64,000 nucleotides of DNA from Mesorhizobium ciceri biovar biserrulae WSM1271 (GCF_000185905.1 NC_014923.1:5727501-5791500), one strand, 5' to 3'. Positions 15,713 through 25,344 are shown, counted from the first letter of the stretch. Numbers and translations are program-made. The notes: generated from the sequence alone by a model not told the origin.

Positions 15713-15938
15713 TGTGACTGGAATGCATACTGCATCCCGCGAACGCGGCCGCGAGCGGCGCCCCAGCAAGGCCCTCCGGGCGCGTATGCCGACGGCCCAG
15801 GGAGAGCGCGACCCATCTGCTGCTCGCTTGGTCATATCCTGGGCACACCTGGCCCGTGGCGCAAACGCCAGGTTCCAACAATACGAAATCGAGAGACCTG
15901 TTTCCGGCAACAGACGGGGAAAACCGGCCTTCCACCAT
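15713..15938. other. No supported gene
   Basis: Only arginine- and serine-rich shadow frames are visible. No hairpin or motif stands out. Confidence 0.4.
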
Positions 15939-16193
15939 TCAGGCAGCGTCCAGTATGTCCGGCTCCGCCTCAAGAATTCCGGCGGGTAGGGACAGCGATT
16001 TTGCGATGCGATCCCGATAACCCTTGTTGTATCTCAGACCGGACTCAATGTTGAGAATTTCCTCAGCGGCAAGCCCGCACGCCACTGCCAGGTCCTCGAC
16101 GGAATATCCAAGGTGCTCACGATAAGCACGGATGATGTGGGTCCCCGCCGACATGGCCGTCAACACCGGCTCGGGAATGCGTGAATCTTTCAT
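15939..16193 (-). CDS. XRE-like helix-turn-helix protein
   Basis: Starting at 16193 (MKDSRIPEPVLTAM) behind AGGTG, the 84-residue product contains a lambda-repressor-type helix-turn-helix: HIIRAYREHLGYSVEDLAVA, then CGLAAEEILNIESGLR. The tail (DRIAKSLSLPAGILEAEPDI) fits the fourth and fifth helices. It is a DNA-binding domain without an effector domain. Target unknown; the nearby polysaccharide genes are a candidate only by position. Confidence 0.7.
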   Translation of the reverse strand: MKDSRIPEPVLTAMSAGTHIIRAYREHLGYSVEDLAVACGLAAEEILNIESGLRYNKGYRDRIAKSLSLPAGILEAEPDILDAA

Positions 16194-16728
16194 AAACACC
16201 TCGAAGAAGAGCAAGATGCCCGGCACCTCGGGAGAGTTCCTCCGGACACGGACAGGCAACAAACTGACGCAAATTTTCAGCCTGGAAGGTCTCGTGCATG
16301 GGCACCTTAGACCGGCGGCCGGAGGCGGTATATGGTGGTTCAACTGGGTCCGATCAAGTCGGAAAAAACTGACTGGCGCGATATGGTGTGATCGACTGTA
16401 CCGACCATGTCCGCGCCACCCAGGCTGATTACCACCGACCTTCTCGAGCAGGAATTCGGCTTGCTCAACCCTGGATCCGGTGGTCCTGCCGTCTTGCTAG
16501 CCATCTCAAAGGGGCCGCCCTGGCCAGGGGAATGGGCAACCGAGAGTCCGCCCGAGTAACCCGAGCTTATCGCTGCCATAGACGAGGAGGATGCCGCCGA
16601 GGCCGAGCCAGCCACTGACGGCCTATCCACGCCATGGATGATCATCATCCATACAATCACTTTGGCCACCCATTGCCGAATGCGTTACTCGGGCCTCGCT
16701 ACAGACCTCCCGAAGGCAAGGATGAGAA
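16194..16728. other. Gap of 535 bases before the polysaccharide cluster
   Basis: No gene with ribosome site or family signature is visible on either strand. The stretch should hold the promoter of the polysaccharide genes, but I could not single out a convincing -35/-10 pair. Confidence 0.4.
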
Positions 16729-17692
16729 TTGGCCACTTTCACAATCGTCATCCCTTTTTATCAGACAAAAGCGGGCATTCTTCGCCGGTCGCTACAGAGC
16801 GTATTCGAGCAGACATATCGGGACTTTGAGGTTCTGGTTATTGACGATGAGTCCCCTCTTCCGGCTGAGGTCGAGATGGAAGCGCTTGACGCCGATCAGA
16901 GATCGCGCATCACGGTCATAAGGCAGGCCAACGCCGGCCCTGGTGGCGCTCGCAACACCGGGCTTGAGAACACTTCGCCTTTGACGCGTTTCGTCGCTTT
17001 CCTCGATTCAGACGATACGTGGCTGCCACATCATCTGAACAACGCTTTTGAGAGCATGTTGTGCTTCGGAGGGGACTGTTACTGGGCCTCAATTGAGGCG
17101 AGCGAAGAGTTCCATTACCACCTCGCAATATCCGAACTCGCAGAGGCGGACGGGGTGCTTCGATTGGGGGAGCAGCCGCTGGTCATCGAAATTCCAGACC
17201 TTGCGAGCGCAATGCTGAAGGACTGGAGCTTTCTCCATCTCTCTGGAATGGTGATCGGCCCTACCATCTTCAAAAAAATCCGTTTCGACGCCACTCTTCG
17301 GCGCGCCGCGGAGGACGTGCTTTTCTTCTGCGATACAATCCTCGCCTCTCGGCGCAGCCTGCTCTGCGGTGATCCGGGCGTCGTGCGCGGCTTGGGCGTC
17401 AATATCTTTCACAGCATCGACCGCACATCGCGCCACTTCCTGCAGCAGCAATTCAACACCTGGGCAGCGCTCGACGCGCTCGAAGCTTGTTTTGCCCGAC
17501 GGCCAGAGGAAGTTGAGTCAATCGCCACCTCCAAGGGCAGAGCGCGTCGCCAGGCTTTGGAGCCAGGCCGGACTTCTTCGTCGCGGCAAAGTGCCAAACG
17601 TCGGCCTGCTCGCGCGTTGGGCGTGGCGTGACCCTGAGTTGCTACTGACACTGAGGGAACTCGGGACAGCTAAGTTTGCGGAGGCGAAATGA
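16729..17692 (+). CDS. Family 2 glycosyltransferase with a C-terminal frameshift
   Basis: The N-terminal ~110 residues form a GT-A fold: FTIVIPFYQTKAGILRRSLQ, EVLVIDDESP (first Asp pair), NAGPGGARNTG and FLDSDDTW (the DxD site). The frame opened at 16729 ends at 17631 with an unpatterned R/S-rich tail. The +1 frame from about 17520 carries a better continuation (ERVARLWSQAGLLRRG, then LTLRELGTAKFAEAK) that stops at 17692, overlapping the next ATG as ATGA. The ancestral gene therefore ended at 17692. Predicted role: sugar transfer to a lipid-linked exopolysaccharide or capsule unit. Confidence 0.75.
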
Positions 17693-18630
17693 CTCCATAT
17701 CATTGGGAATCGAGCCACGGCAATTTTGGTGACGACCTCAATCTCTGGCTATGGGACTTTCTGTTGCCTGGATTCCGGGAGGTGCGCCAACAAACAATGC
17801 TCGTGGGCGTCGGCACTGTCCTGAATTCGGGCCTGCTTCCACGCGGTGTGCACAAGCTGGTTGTGGGAAGCGGCTGGGGCTACGGCACACCGCCCGACAT
17901 CAGCAACAGCCGGGAATGGGATCTCCGCTGTGTGCGAGGTCCGAAAACAGCCGAACGGCTCGGGCTTGCTGTCGAACGGGGCATCGTTGATCCGGCCGTC
18001 ATGGTTGCTGAGATGCCGGAATTCCAGCAACTGCCGAAACGATACAAGAAGACCTTCATTCCACACTGGGAATCCGCCGAACACGGCATGTGGCAAGCCG
18101 TCTGCGAGATGGCCGGACTCACGTATCTGGACCCACGCGGTGACGCAAAGGCGGTCATCCGCGATATTGCGCAATCGGAGCTAATCATCGCGGAATCCAT
18201 GCACGGCGCGATTATCGCCGATGCCTTTCGGGTCCCTTGGATCGCGGTAGCCACATCGGCCTCCATCAATGACTTCAAATGGAACGACTGGGCAATGAGT
18301 GTCGGCGCGACCTACAAGCCCCACGTGATACCCGTGTCCTCGCGGGGGGAAGCGTCGGCGAAAGGCAAGCCCTTTTGGGGTGTCACACCAAACGGCAGCC
18401 TCCCGAAGCCAGTGTTGGTTGGCCCAACCCCAGGGCGACGCCCCACGCGCCCGGAGAGGCCCCAGTCCTTGCTGCGGTCGATGGTCAAAAAATTCTTGGC
18501 CGCACCCTCGGCAGCAGGTCTGTTCAAAGCGAGCCGCCGGGAACCGCAGCTTAGTCCCGATGGCTCGCTAGACGGCTTGAAGAGTCGCTTGGGTGAGGTT
18601 CTGAACGGAATCCGCAAAGACTATCTTTAA
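17689..18630 (+). CDS. ExoV-like polysaccharide pyruvyl transferase
   Basis: The start overlaps the preceding gene (ATGA). Family features are an N-terminal SSHGNFGDDLNLWLWD, GVGTVLNSG, VVGSGWGYG, RCVRGPKTAERLG, and the late IIAESMHGAIIADAFRVPW with the SMHG motif. The family adds ketal pyruvate from phosphoenolpyruvate to sugar units of polysaccharide precursors at the cytoplasmic membrane. At 313 residues it is of normal size. A second, distinct member lies at 20452-21468. Confidence 0.85.
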   Translation: MTPYHWESSHGNFGDDLNLWLWDFLLPGFREVRQQTMLVGVGTVLNSGLLPRGVHKLVVGSGWGYGTPPDISNSREWDLRCVRGPKTAERLGLAVERGIVDPAVMVAEMPEFQQLPKRYKKTFIPHWESAEHGMWQAVCEMAGLTYLDPRGDAKAVIRDIAQSELIIAESMHGAIIADAFRVPWIAVATSASINDFKWNDWAMSVGATYKPHVIPVSSRGEASAKGKPFWGVTPNGSLPKPVLVGPTPGRRPTRPERPQSLLRSMVKKFLAAPSAAGLFKASRREPQLSPDGSLDGLKSRLGEVLNGIRKDYL

Positions 18631-18937
18631 GCAACGGGACGCTCGAGCAAATGTTGAAAATCAGCGTGGGGTGGTGCTCGCGGCCAGACGAGGTCGCGCG
18701 ATTGAACGGACACGCGATGACAAGTCCGCGAGCAGTGACTCGGGCCGAAAATTCCGAAATGCGTGGTGAAACAGCGAGAAGTGCGTTGGCGTCCCCGCAC
18801 GTCACTGCATTGTGGCGCGAGGAAGCTTTGATCGTATCCACGTCGAGACAGGCGCGGTGCCGGGCAGTTGCGCATAGAGGACACCGATAGAATGGGGCTG
18901 CAGCCGAGAGTTCTGGATTTGCCAGTTGGGCTCAGTC
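18631..18937. other. Spacer of about 300 bases inside the polysaccharide cluster
   Basis: Short frames without family signature; the composition looks like degraded coding sequence. It may carry an internal promoter for the flippase. Confidence 0.35.
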
Positions 18938-20419
18938 ATGAGTATCGCTGACCGCCTGGTAGCGGGAAGTCTCTGGGTCACTCTCTCAAGAATAATCGTC
19001 AACGGGCTCTCAATGCTGGGCACCATTGTCCTGGCCAGGTATCTTTTGCCTTCGGACTTTGGCGTGGTGGCGCTTGCGACGACATTGTTGGCCGTGGTGA
19101 CCTCAATCACCGATCTTTCACTGAGTGAAGCGCTTATCCGTCATGAAGACCCCAGGGAATCCCATTTCAGCGCCGCATGGACCTTGGGTGCGACGCGAGG
19201 CCTCATACTGTGCATCTTCTTCGCCGCGTTCGCCTATCCCGCGTCCCTCATCTATAACGAGCCGCGCCTGTTCGGCGTCTTGCTCGCTTTGAGCCTCAGT
19301 CTTGCCATGAGCGGACTGGTGAACCCGCGAAAAATCATTCTTCAGCGCGAACTGATCTTCAGGCAAGAGTTCGTGTTGAGCGTTGCCCAGAGAGTGGCCG
19401 GTTTCGTAGCCGCGATCGGCGTTGTGATCATCTACCAGAGTTACTGGGCGCTTGTGGTCGGCACTTTGGTGATGCAGGCGACAAATGTTGTGACGTCCTA
19501 CCTCGTCATGCCGTTCCGTCCGCGCGTAACTTTCTCCCACATGCGAGAGTTTTTTTCGTTTTCGGCCTGGATTACTGCCGGACAGATCGTGAATACGCTC
19601 AACTGGCGTTTCGACTACCTGCTCATAGGAAAGCTGTTAGACAGGTCCGCCATTGGCTATTATTCGCTGGGTGGGCAGCTTGCGATGATGGCCACCCGTG
19701 AAGCCACTGCGCCACTGACAGCAACCATCTATCCGGCGTTCGCCAATGTGCGCCATGATGCTCAGCGTCTGGCGGCGGCCTATTCGCGAACGCAGGCCCT
19801 GCTGACAGCGGCTGCCCTGCCCGCCGGCATAGGGATGGCTGTGATAGCAGATCCCCTGGTGAGACTGGTGCTCGGCGAAAAATGGCTTCCCGCTATTTTC
19901 ATCATCCAGGCGCTCGCCTCAGTTTACGCCCTGCAAACATTGGGTTCTCTCAACCAGCCCCTTGGCATGGCGCTGGGGCAGACCCGGACCCTGTTCGTGC
20001 GTGATACACAGATGCTTCTTGTCCGCATACCGGTGATTTCGATCGGTTTGGTGTGCTGGGGGCTACCGGGGCTGATATTCAGCCGGGTGCTCACCGGTCT
20101 GTTCAGCGCTGTCGTCAACATGGTGGTGGTGGAGCGGCTCATCAATGTCTCGGTCAGGGCGCAGTTGTTGGCGAATTTCAGGGCGCTCGCCAGCTCGGCC
20201 GTTCTGGCCGCAGGTGTAACGCTCGCCGATCATTACATCAGCGTTCAGACCACGCAGACCGGCTTGGTTCTCCAACTCGCCGTCCTCATCTGCCTCGGCG
20301 GAACTCTCTATTGCGGTTTCAGTCTCTTTCTCTGGATCGTTATGGGCCGTCCGGATGGGCCAGAAACCGAAGTGAGAAAGCTCGCTTTCAAGGCGCTGTC
20401 CAAAGTCAGCCACGCGTGA
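18938..20419 (+). CDS. Wzx/ExoT-type oligosaccharide flippase
   Basis: The start is set at ATG 18938 (MSIADRLVAGSLWVTLSR); an upstream codon at 18926 is in frame. The 493-residue protein has about 12-14 hydrophobic segments in the MATE/polysaccharide-transporter pattern. It begins with the diagnostic LSMLGTIVLARYLLPSDFGV, and continues with FSFSAWITAGQIVNTLNWRF and YYSLGGQLAMMATREATAPL. Such proteins flip lipid-linked sugar units across the inner membrane. Neighbouring pyruvyl transferases and glycosyltransferases support export of an acidic, pyruvylated polysaccharide. Confidence 0.88.
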   Translation: MSIADRLVAGSLWVTLSRIIVNGLSMLGTIVLARYLLPSDFGVVALATTLLAVVTSITDLSLSEALIRHEDPRESHFSAAWTLGATRGLILCIFFAAFAYPASLIYNEPRLFGVLLALSLSLAMSGLVNPRKIILQRELIFRQEFVLSVAQRVAGFVAAIGVVIIYQSYWALVVGTLVMQATNVVTSYLVMPFRPRVTFSHMREFFSFSAWITAGQIVNTLNWRFDYLLIGKLLDRSAIGYYSLGGQLAMMATREATAPLTATIYPAFANVRHDAQRLAAAYSRTQALLTAAALPAGIGMAVIADPLVRLVLGEKWLPAIFIIQALASVYALQTLGSLNQPLGMALGQTRTLFVRDTQMLLVRIPVISIGLVCWGLPGLIFSRVLTGLFSAVVNMVVVERLINVSVRAQLLANFRALASSAVLAAGVTLADHYISVQTTQTGLVLQLAVLICLGGTLYCGFSLFLWIVMGRPDGPETEVRKLAFKALSKVSHA

Positions 20420-20451
20420 TCTCCAGCTCGTCAATTCAAAAGAGAGGTACG

Positions 20452-21468
20452 ATGCCAGGTGCTCAGGAACTAGAACTCATTGCTGCGCTGCAGGACATAA
20501 CGCATGATTGCCTAAAGATGTTCGTCAGGCCCGATGAGCCGATAGCGATACTGGATTTTCCCGACATCAAGAACTGTGGCGACTCGGCAATATGGCTGGG
20601 GGAGATTGCCTATTTGAAGGATCGTTACGCAAAGCGGCCTTCCTATGTCTGCACGACGGACGATTTTTCCCATGATGAACTCAAGGGGATGGCTCCGAGT
20701 GGGCCGATATTTATCCATGGGGGCGGCAATTTCGGCGACTTATGGGTATCTCACCAGGACTTCCGGGAACATATAATGGAGTTGTTTCCCGACCGGCAGA
20801 TCGTCCAGTTTCCGCAATCGATCCATTACAGCTCTCCGGAACGGCTTGAGCAAAGCAGACGCGCCATTGGCCGACATAAGAACTTCGTGCTGCTGGTGCG
20901 CGACGAGGAATCCCTTCTGTTCGCCCAGGAAAAGTTCGATTGCCAAGTGCATCTCTGCCCCGACATGGCTTTTTGCATCGGCAGCGTGCAGCCTGATGCG
21001 CCCCGCTTCCCGGTGCTCGCGATGCTTCGCCAGGACAAGGAGCAGGTCGGAGCGGTCGATTTCTCTGCCTACCCCCATATCCCAAGGGAGGACTGGATCA
21101 CCGAGCGCCACTCGAGGGTGCGCGTTGCAAAAGCGCTCGGTGCGGCATCTGCTTTGCTGCACCTCAGCCCCTCAGAAGTGCGGTTGCGCAAACTGAATGC
21201 CGCGGCCAACAACCGCTTTCGACGCGGCATCCGGCAGATTTCCCGTGGCAAGGCCATCCTTACGGATCGCCTGCATGTGCACATCTGTTCGATTCTCATA
21301 GCGCGCCCCCACGCGGTGCTGGACAACAACTACGGAAAAATTCGCCGGTTCATGAACGCTTTTTCGGGGGGTACCGATCTATCCTACAAGGCAATGTCGA
21401 TCGACGACGGCATTAGATGGGCAAGAGAACAGGCGGTTGGCACAGTCAACGACTGGAGACTGTCATGA
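20452..21468 (+). CDS. Polysaccharide pyruvyl transferase family protein
   Basis: The start at 20452 (MPGAQELELIAALQD) follows GAGAGG. Motifs: IAILDFPDIKNCGDSAIWLG, FIHGGGNFGDLW, a VRDEESLLFAQ segment, LCPDMAFCIG, and near the end AILTDRLHVHICSILIARPH. This is the GT-B-like pyruvyl transferase layout, with the basic/histidine loop TDRLHVH. It is 338 aa. Pyruvyl addition would give the polysaccharide negative charge. Its stop overlaps the next gene's ATG. Confidence 0.87.
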   Translation: MPGAQELELIAALQDITHDCLKMFVRPDEPIAILDFPDIKNCGDSAIWLGEIAYLKDRYAKRPSYVCTTDDFSHDELKGMAPSGPIFIHGGGNFGDLWVSHQDFREHIMELFPDRQIVQFPQSIHYSSPERLEQSRRAIGRHKNFVLLVRDEESLLFAQEKFDCQVHLCPDMAFCIGSVQPDAPRFPVLAMLRQDKEQVGAVDFSAYPHIPREDWITERHSRVRVAKALGAASALLHLSPSEVRLRKLNAAANNRFRRGIRQISRGKAILTDRLHVHICSILIARPHAVLDNNYGKIRRFMNAFSGGTDLSYKAMSIDDGIRWAREQAVGTVNDWRLS

Positions 21469-22274
21469 CTGCCGTAACGTTCATTGTGCCTGTCAGGCAT
21501 CAGGATAACGCGCGTGATTGGGGCCTCCTGAAGAGGAACCTCGCCCAAACCGTCACATCCATTGCCAATCAAACCAACCCCGATTGGCGAGGCATAGTGG
21601 TTGCGAATGAAGGGGCCGATCTTCCTGTCATGCCCGATAAGTTCTCGGTGGTCTGGGTGAGCTTTCCACCGAACGATATTCATGAGCGAGGCGATGCGAC
21701 TGAGAACGACTTTCTGGATTCATTCCGCGCCGACAAAGGCCGCCGTGTTCTTGCCGGCATGCTCAATGCCGCTGGCAGCCGCTTCTTCATGATCGTTGAC
21801 GACGACGATTTGGTAAGCTCTCGTATCGTGCAGTATGCTTCTAAGCATCCGAACGAAAACGGCTGGAGGATTGACAAGGGGTATCTCTGGGACGATGGCG
21901 GCAATGTTCTGCTCTGTCGTGACCAGTTCAGTCACTATTGCGGAACATCGCTGATCATTCGTTCGGATCTGTACGGGCTGCCGGCAAAAATCGAAGATGC
22001 CCCCATCGAATGGATCAAAGATACGCTTGGCAGCCACGTCCGTATAGCACCAGTTCTGGCCAAGCGCGGAACTCCCTTGAATTGCTTACCGTTCCGGGGT
22101 GCTGTGTACCGTGTTGCAAACAAGGGGTCGCACAGTAAGACTCCGAGCCTCATGCAGATGTATTTCGTAAGCAGAAGCGCTCTGCAGCGTCCCTTCCGTG
22201 TCGCGAGGAATCTCGCCGGGTTGCGTCTGTTGTCAGCTCGCCACAGGAAAGAGTTCTTCGGACGACCAGAATAG
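21465..22274 (+). CDS. GT-A type glycosyltransferase
   Basis: ATG 21465 overlaps the preceding stop (ATGA). The N-terminus MTAVTFIVPVRHQDNARDWG and the acidic FFMIVDDDDLVSSRIVQY (the DxD metal site) define a family-2-like GT-A fold. SHYCGTSLIIRSDLYGLPAK and an ending rich in basic residues (RHRKEFFGRP) suggest membrane association. It is 269 aa and last in the cluster. Confidence 0.8.
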   Translation: MTAVTFIVPVRHQDNARDWGLLKRNLAQTVTSIANQTNPDWRGIVVANEGADLPVMPDKFSVVWVSFPPNDIHERGDATENDFLDSFRADKGRRVLAGMLNAAGSRFFMIVDDDDLVSSRIVQYASKHPNENGWRIDKGYLWDDGGNVLLCRDQFSHYCGTSLIIRSDLYGLPAKIEDAPIEWIKDTLGSHVRIAPVLAKRGTPLNCLPFRGAVYRVANKGSHSKTPSLMQMYFVSRSALQRPFRVARNLAGLRLLSARHRKEFFGRPE

Positions 22275-22912
22275 ACGGGCGGCTGCAAAGTTGTAGCAGG
22301 GCTTGAGCAATATTGGCGTTTGCGGCTGCGCTCTACGGCCTTGACGCGCGAGTTCGACACGCCTGATTGATTGCCTGGCCTGAATTGCATAGCCCTTTGT
22401 CAGCCCAGGTAAGGGAATCGACTCACTGTCGGTCAGGGGCAATTCAGGAGGATCTTGGCCATGAGCGGCCATTAGGCGGGGACCATATTCTCCAGCTTCT
22501 GACATCCGCAAATGAGGGTATCGCATTGGCGGTCGAGGGCCGAAGGTCTCTCGGTGGCACCGGCTGCGCCTAAGGAAAACCATACCCAGCAGCCAGGCCG
22601 AAGCGCTCTGTCAGTTGGCCTGGTTTTTGCGCTTGAACCGTCCAAGCCGACGGGCGCTTTGCATCTACGGTGTGGATGAAAACCATGCATAGAATCAGTT
22701 TTGTCGATCGTACCCGAACCGACATAAGCGACAGCACCTGCGGTGCATCGGCCCGTATCGCTGCTTCAATCGCTGAGGCACGAAACGTCCGAGTCGGGCA
22801 ACCGCACGCCCGGGAGTCTGAGGCGGCATCGAAGAGTTCAACCAATCGGCGTCGGCGCTCAAGGACGCCGCGACCTGATCAGACATTCGAGAGCGCCGTC
22901 CTTTGCGAAAAG
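22275..22912. other. Gap of about 640 bases
   Basis: No gene can be supported. Weak frames on both strands lack ribosome sites and known motifs. I could not identify a terminator for the polysaccharide operon. Confidence 0.4.
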
Positions 22913-23506
22913 ATGGAGAAGCCGTTGAAGCTTGCCGGTAAAACCGTTGTCGTAACCGGTGTCTGCTCCGGGGTCGGCGCCGAAGTCGCCCGTCTCGCCC
23001 GGTGCGAAGGCGCGCGTCTTATTGGAGTCGATCTGGAGGATCCCGTCGTGATGCTGGACGCGTTCTTTCGCATCGATCAGGGTTCTCCCGAAGAAATTGA
23101 CGCAGCGCTTACCCAGTTCCCCGAACGCGTCGACGGCCTCGTCAATGCCGCAGGCGTCTCGGGCACGCTGGATCGGGACATTGTCGCACGCGTGAATTAT
23201 CTCGGGATACGTCATCTGTCACATGCACTTGCCTGCCCAATGCCCGAGGCCTCTTCGATCGTGAATTTCGCCTGCCTGCATGACCCTGAATGGCCCAAGC
23301 GGGTTGATCTGCATAAGGAACTTGCCGCTACTCAGAGCTTTACGGATGGACTGGCTTGGCCGGCCGCCAACCCGGTGCCGCAGGAACCTGCTATCGCTAT
23401 TTCAGGCGCCAGCATTGACTGGATACAACTTGCTGGCGGCCTGATCTTCGCCGCGCTCATGGCATACGCCGCCAGCGAATACCGCCGCCGGGTCATCGCG
23501 ACCTGA
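22913..23506 (+). pseudogene. Short-chain dehydrogenase, truncated by a frameshift
   Basis: Residues 1-150 match an SDR of the coniferyl-alcohol-dehydrogenase-like group: KTVVVTGVCSGVGAEVARLA (cofactor motif), LIGVDLEDP, DGLVNAAGVSG, SSIVNFACLHDPEWPKRVDL and AWPAANPVPQE. The catalytic Y-x-x-x-K should follow directly. The open frame instead runs into AIAISGASIDW and a hydrophobic end, while the neighbouring frame reads TCYRYFRR, the expected start of that motif, and stops soon after. The catalytic end is lost, so the product is probably inactive. Confidence 0.7.
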
Positions 23507-23586
23507 CGGCAACTCCATTCGACTTGACGATCGCGAAACGGATGCGATGGCGGACAATTCACAAACGAGCACAAGGAAATCCTTAC

Positions 23587-24150
23587 ATGAGATCCTCACC
23601 GAAAGAGACCGCCACCGCGGCCATCCCGATTCATCGAGTGCATCCCCCGTCTTTCTGGAAGGGGATGATCCTTGCTGCGACCGTGATCGTCCTCGTACCG
23701 AGTAGTCAGGTTTCGGCTAAGGGCAAGGGACAAACCGTTCACCACATAGATCAGGCAGCCTCAGTTGGTTGGGAGAGAAAGAAGATGGAAGAACTTCCGG
23801 CGGGAACAAAGTTCAACCACGCTAACAGGGATGGGGTGTGGGGCGGTCGGGGGCAAAGCGGGCACACGGGCGACGCAATTTGGATGACCTCAGAAAACGA
23901 TGTAAACACGGCGCGCGGCTATGCAGGTAGTTCTGGAAAGTACTTTGTTGTCGAGGCGAAAGAGCCCCTCAAATTAGCGGTCATGGACGAGCAGGGTAAT
24001 CAAGTGTTCCCCGATGAACTAGGCGCATGGGCTCCCTTGGCGCAGAGATACGGCTTGGATGGAGTGAAGACGGAATATGGAAGCTCGTACGAGGTGATTT
24101 TATTTCACAGAAGCAAGATTGCACCTGTGGAAGAACGTGGTTTCGATTAG
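23587..24150 (+). CDS. Exported or membrane-anchored protein of unknown family, ADP-ribosyltransferase-like layout
   Basis: The ATG at 23587 (MRSSPKETATAAIPIH) is followed by a hydrophobic stretch (SFWKGMILAATVIVLVPSSQ, then VSA) that fits a long signal peptide. The mature ~145 residues read ELPAGTKFNHANRDGVWGGR, GDAIWMTSENDVNTARGYAG, KYFVVEAKEPLKLAVMDE and EVILFHRSKI. The order 'threshold Thr/Arg strand - S/T-x-x-x-x-x-x-A-R-x-Y - strand' is reminiscent of the ADP-ribosyltransferase fold, but no R-S-E or H-Y-E triad can be assigned with confidence. I do not recognise a family. It lies between the broken SDR and luxI. Confidence 0.55.
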   Translation: MRSSPKETATAAIPIHRVHPPSFWKGMILAATVIVLVPSSQVSAKGKGQTVHHIDQAASVGWERKKMEELPAGTKFNHANRDGVWGGRGQSGHTGDAIWMTSENDVNTARGYAGSSGKYFVVEAKEPLKLAVMDEQGNQVFPDELGAWAPLAQRYGLDGVKTEYGSSYEVILFHRSKIAPVEERGFD

Positions 24151-24227
24151 CACAGACGCCAGCGCACGACGCCATCGAGATAGGTGCCGTCCTCGTTGAG
24201 GGGGATGAAGTTTGCGAGTTCGGTCAT
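24147..24227 (-). CDS. Possible 26-residue ORF or gene fragment
   Basis: The frame MTELANFIPLNEDGTYLDGV ends in VRWRLC and is clearly protein-like. It overlaps the end of the convergent exported-protein gene by four bases. It is either a microprotein or the surviving N-terminus of a longer gene. Confidence 0.35.
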   Translation of the reverse strand: MTELANFIPLNEDGTYLDGVVRWRLC

Positions 24228-24708
24228 GGTCTGTGTCCTGAGTGTGTGTTTCCCGACGGGAAAGCCCTTTCGGGCGAAGCCTCCCCGGTCTTTCCGGAGG
24301 GATGGCGAGAGCCCGCCCCACGGCGGCGGGCGGGACTGTCAAGTGGCGTGGTGCGGAAGGTGGGGGACCTTCTCGGTCCGCTCGCGGACTGGGGCGGAAA
24401 ATTTCCACCTTCACGGGCCGCTTGACCGGCCCGGCCGGCGATGCCCCCTCGTCGTCATCACGCAGTGGCGCGCTGCATCGCTTCACGTAGGTATCAAAGC
24501 CGTAAGGCTGATTCCTTGAGTAGCTCCGTTGGAAAGCGCGCGGGCGGTGATTGAGGTCAGCTTCCTGTTGCGCACCGCTCCCTTGCTGGAGCCGCCAGCC
24601 TTCGCCGCAATATGGACCATACCCGACCGTCGATAGAGGCCTCATGCGAGCTTCTGAAACGCCTTTGGCCAACGGCAGCGCGATGACGCCTTCAAGTGTG
24701 GGAAGATC
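24228..24708. other. GC-rich stretch of 480 bases without a supported gene
   Basis: It contains several G+C-rich inverted repeats (for example AGCCCGCC...GGCGGGC around 24311-24333). Upstream of the 26-residue ORF it could be a leader. No tRNA or known RNA recognised. Confidence 0.4.
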
Positions 24709-25344
24709 TTAAGCGTATGCCGGCAGGCCGAGAACCGGCTGCCATAATACAGGTCCGTTCAAACGTCCCCTCCAGCGGATGCGCATGAGGCTAGCGTGCG
24801 AAACCTCGAGAAAGCCGGCGACCGCCTCCGTGTTGCCCACCGCCTTGGGATGCCCGATGCGCGCCAACGGCCAGGTTGCAAGACGCAGGATCCGTTCCAT
24901 GCGCGTATCGGTCACTGTCACGATCCGAGTGAGTTCGTTCGACAAGCCGAATTCGATCATGCCCGCGAATAGCTCGTAGGTTGCTTGGGCCAGCCCTCCA
25001 GCCTTGGGCGTTGATGCAGGGAGATCGAGTGCGAAACGACTGCTCTCCCAAATGCGGGCACTCGCTGGCGCCGCGGTCTCGCCAAGCAGCATCGGAAACG
25101 TGTCGCGCAACATTGTCGGTCCCGTCGTCGGCAACAAACGGACGCAACCGCGAATGCGCCAGTCGGATCCTTTGAGAAGGAGATAGACGGGCCTCAGCCC
25201 GTCATATGCGTCTGTTTCCAGTTCCTCTTCGGTCTGAACATCCCAATCCAGCCTTTCCTTGAAAACGCGATGCCTCAGTCCGTACATTTCTTTGAGCTCG
25301 CTCGAAAACTCATCGTAGAGCTCAGGTGTGATTAGCTGCATCAT
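24709..25344 (-). CDS. traI: Acyl-homoserine-lactone synthase (LuxI/TraI family)
   Basis: It makes the quorum signal from acyl-ACP and S-adenosylmethionine. Start at 25344 (MMQLITPELYDEF) because GGAGG lies seven bases upstream; a longer frame to 25377 lacks one. With this numbering the invariant residues fall exactly at R24, F28, W34, D45 and D48, and the later motifs GCVRLLPTTGPTMLRDTFP and WESSRFAL are present. At 211 aa it is full length. A lux box lies 60 bases upstream and luxR is directly upstream in the same direction. The gene name is by analogy to the M. loti island synthases; which of their paralogues this is cannot be decided here. Confidence 0.9.
   Translation of the reverse strand: MMQLITPELYDEFSSELKEMYGLRHRVFKERLDWDVQTEEELETDAYDGLRPVYLLLKGSDWRIRGCVRLLPTTGPTMLRDTFPMLLGETAAPASARIWESSRFALDLPASTPKAGGLAQATYELFAGMIEFGLSNELTRIVTVTDTRMERILRLATWPLARIGHPKAVGNTEAVAGFLEVSHASLMRIRWRGRLNGPVLWQPVLGLPAYA

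Noticed and set aside
20053..20451. 5' extension of the second pyruvyl transferase frame
   Set aside because: It lies inside the flippase gene; the start at 20452 has a ribosome site and the family's N-terminus.
24100..24672. Minus-strand 190-codon frame upstream of the 26-residue ORF
   Set aside because: Arginine/proline-rich composition over a GC-rich repeat stretch, no ribosome site, no domain.
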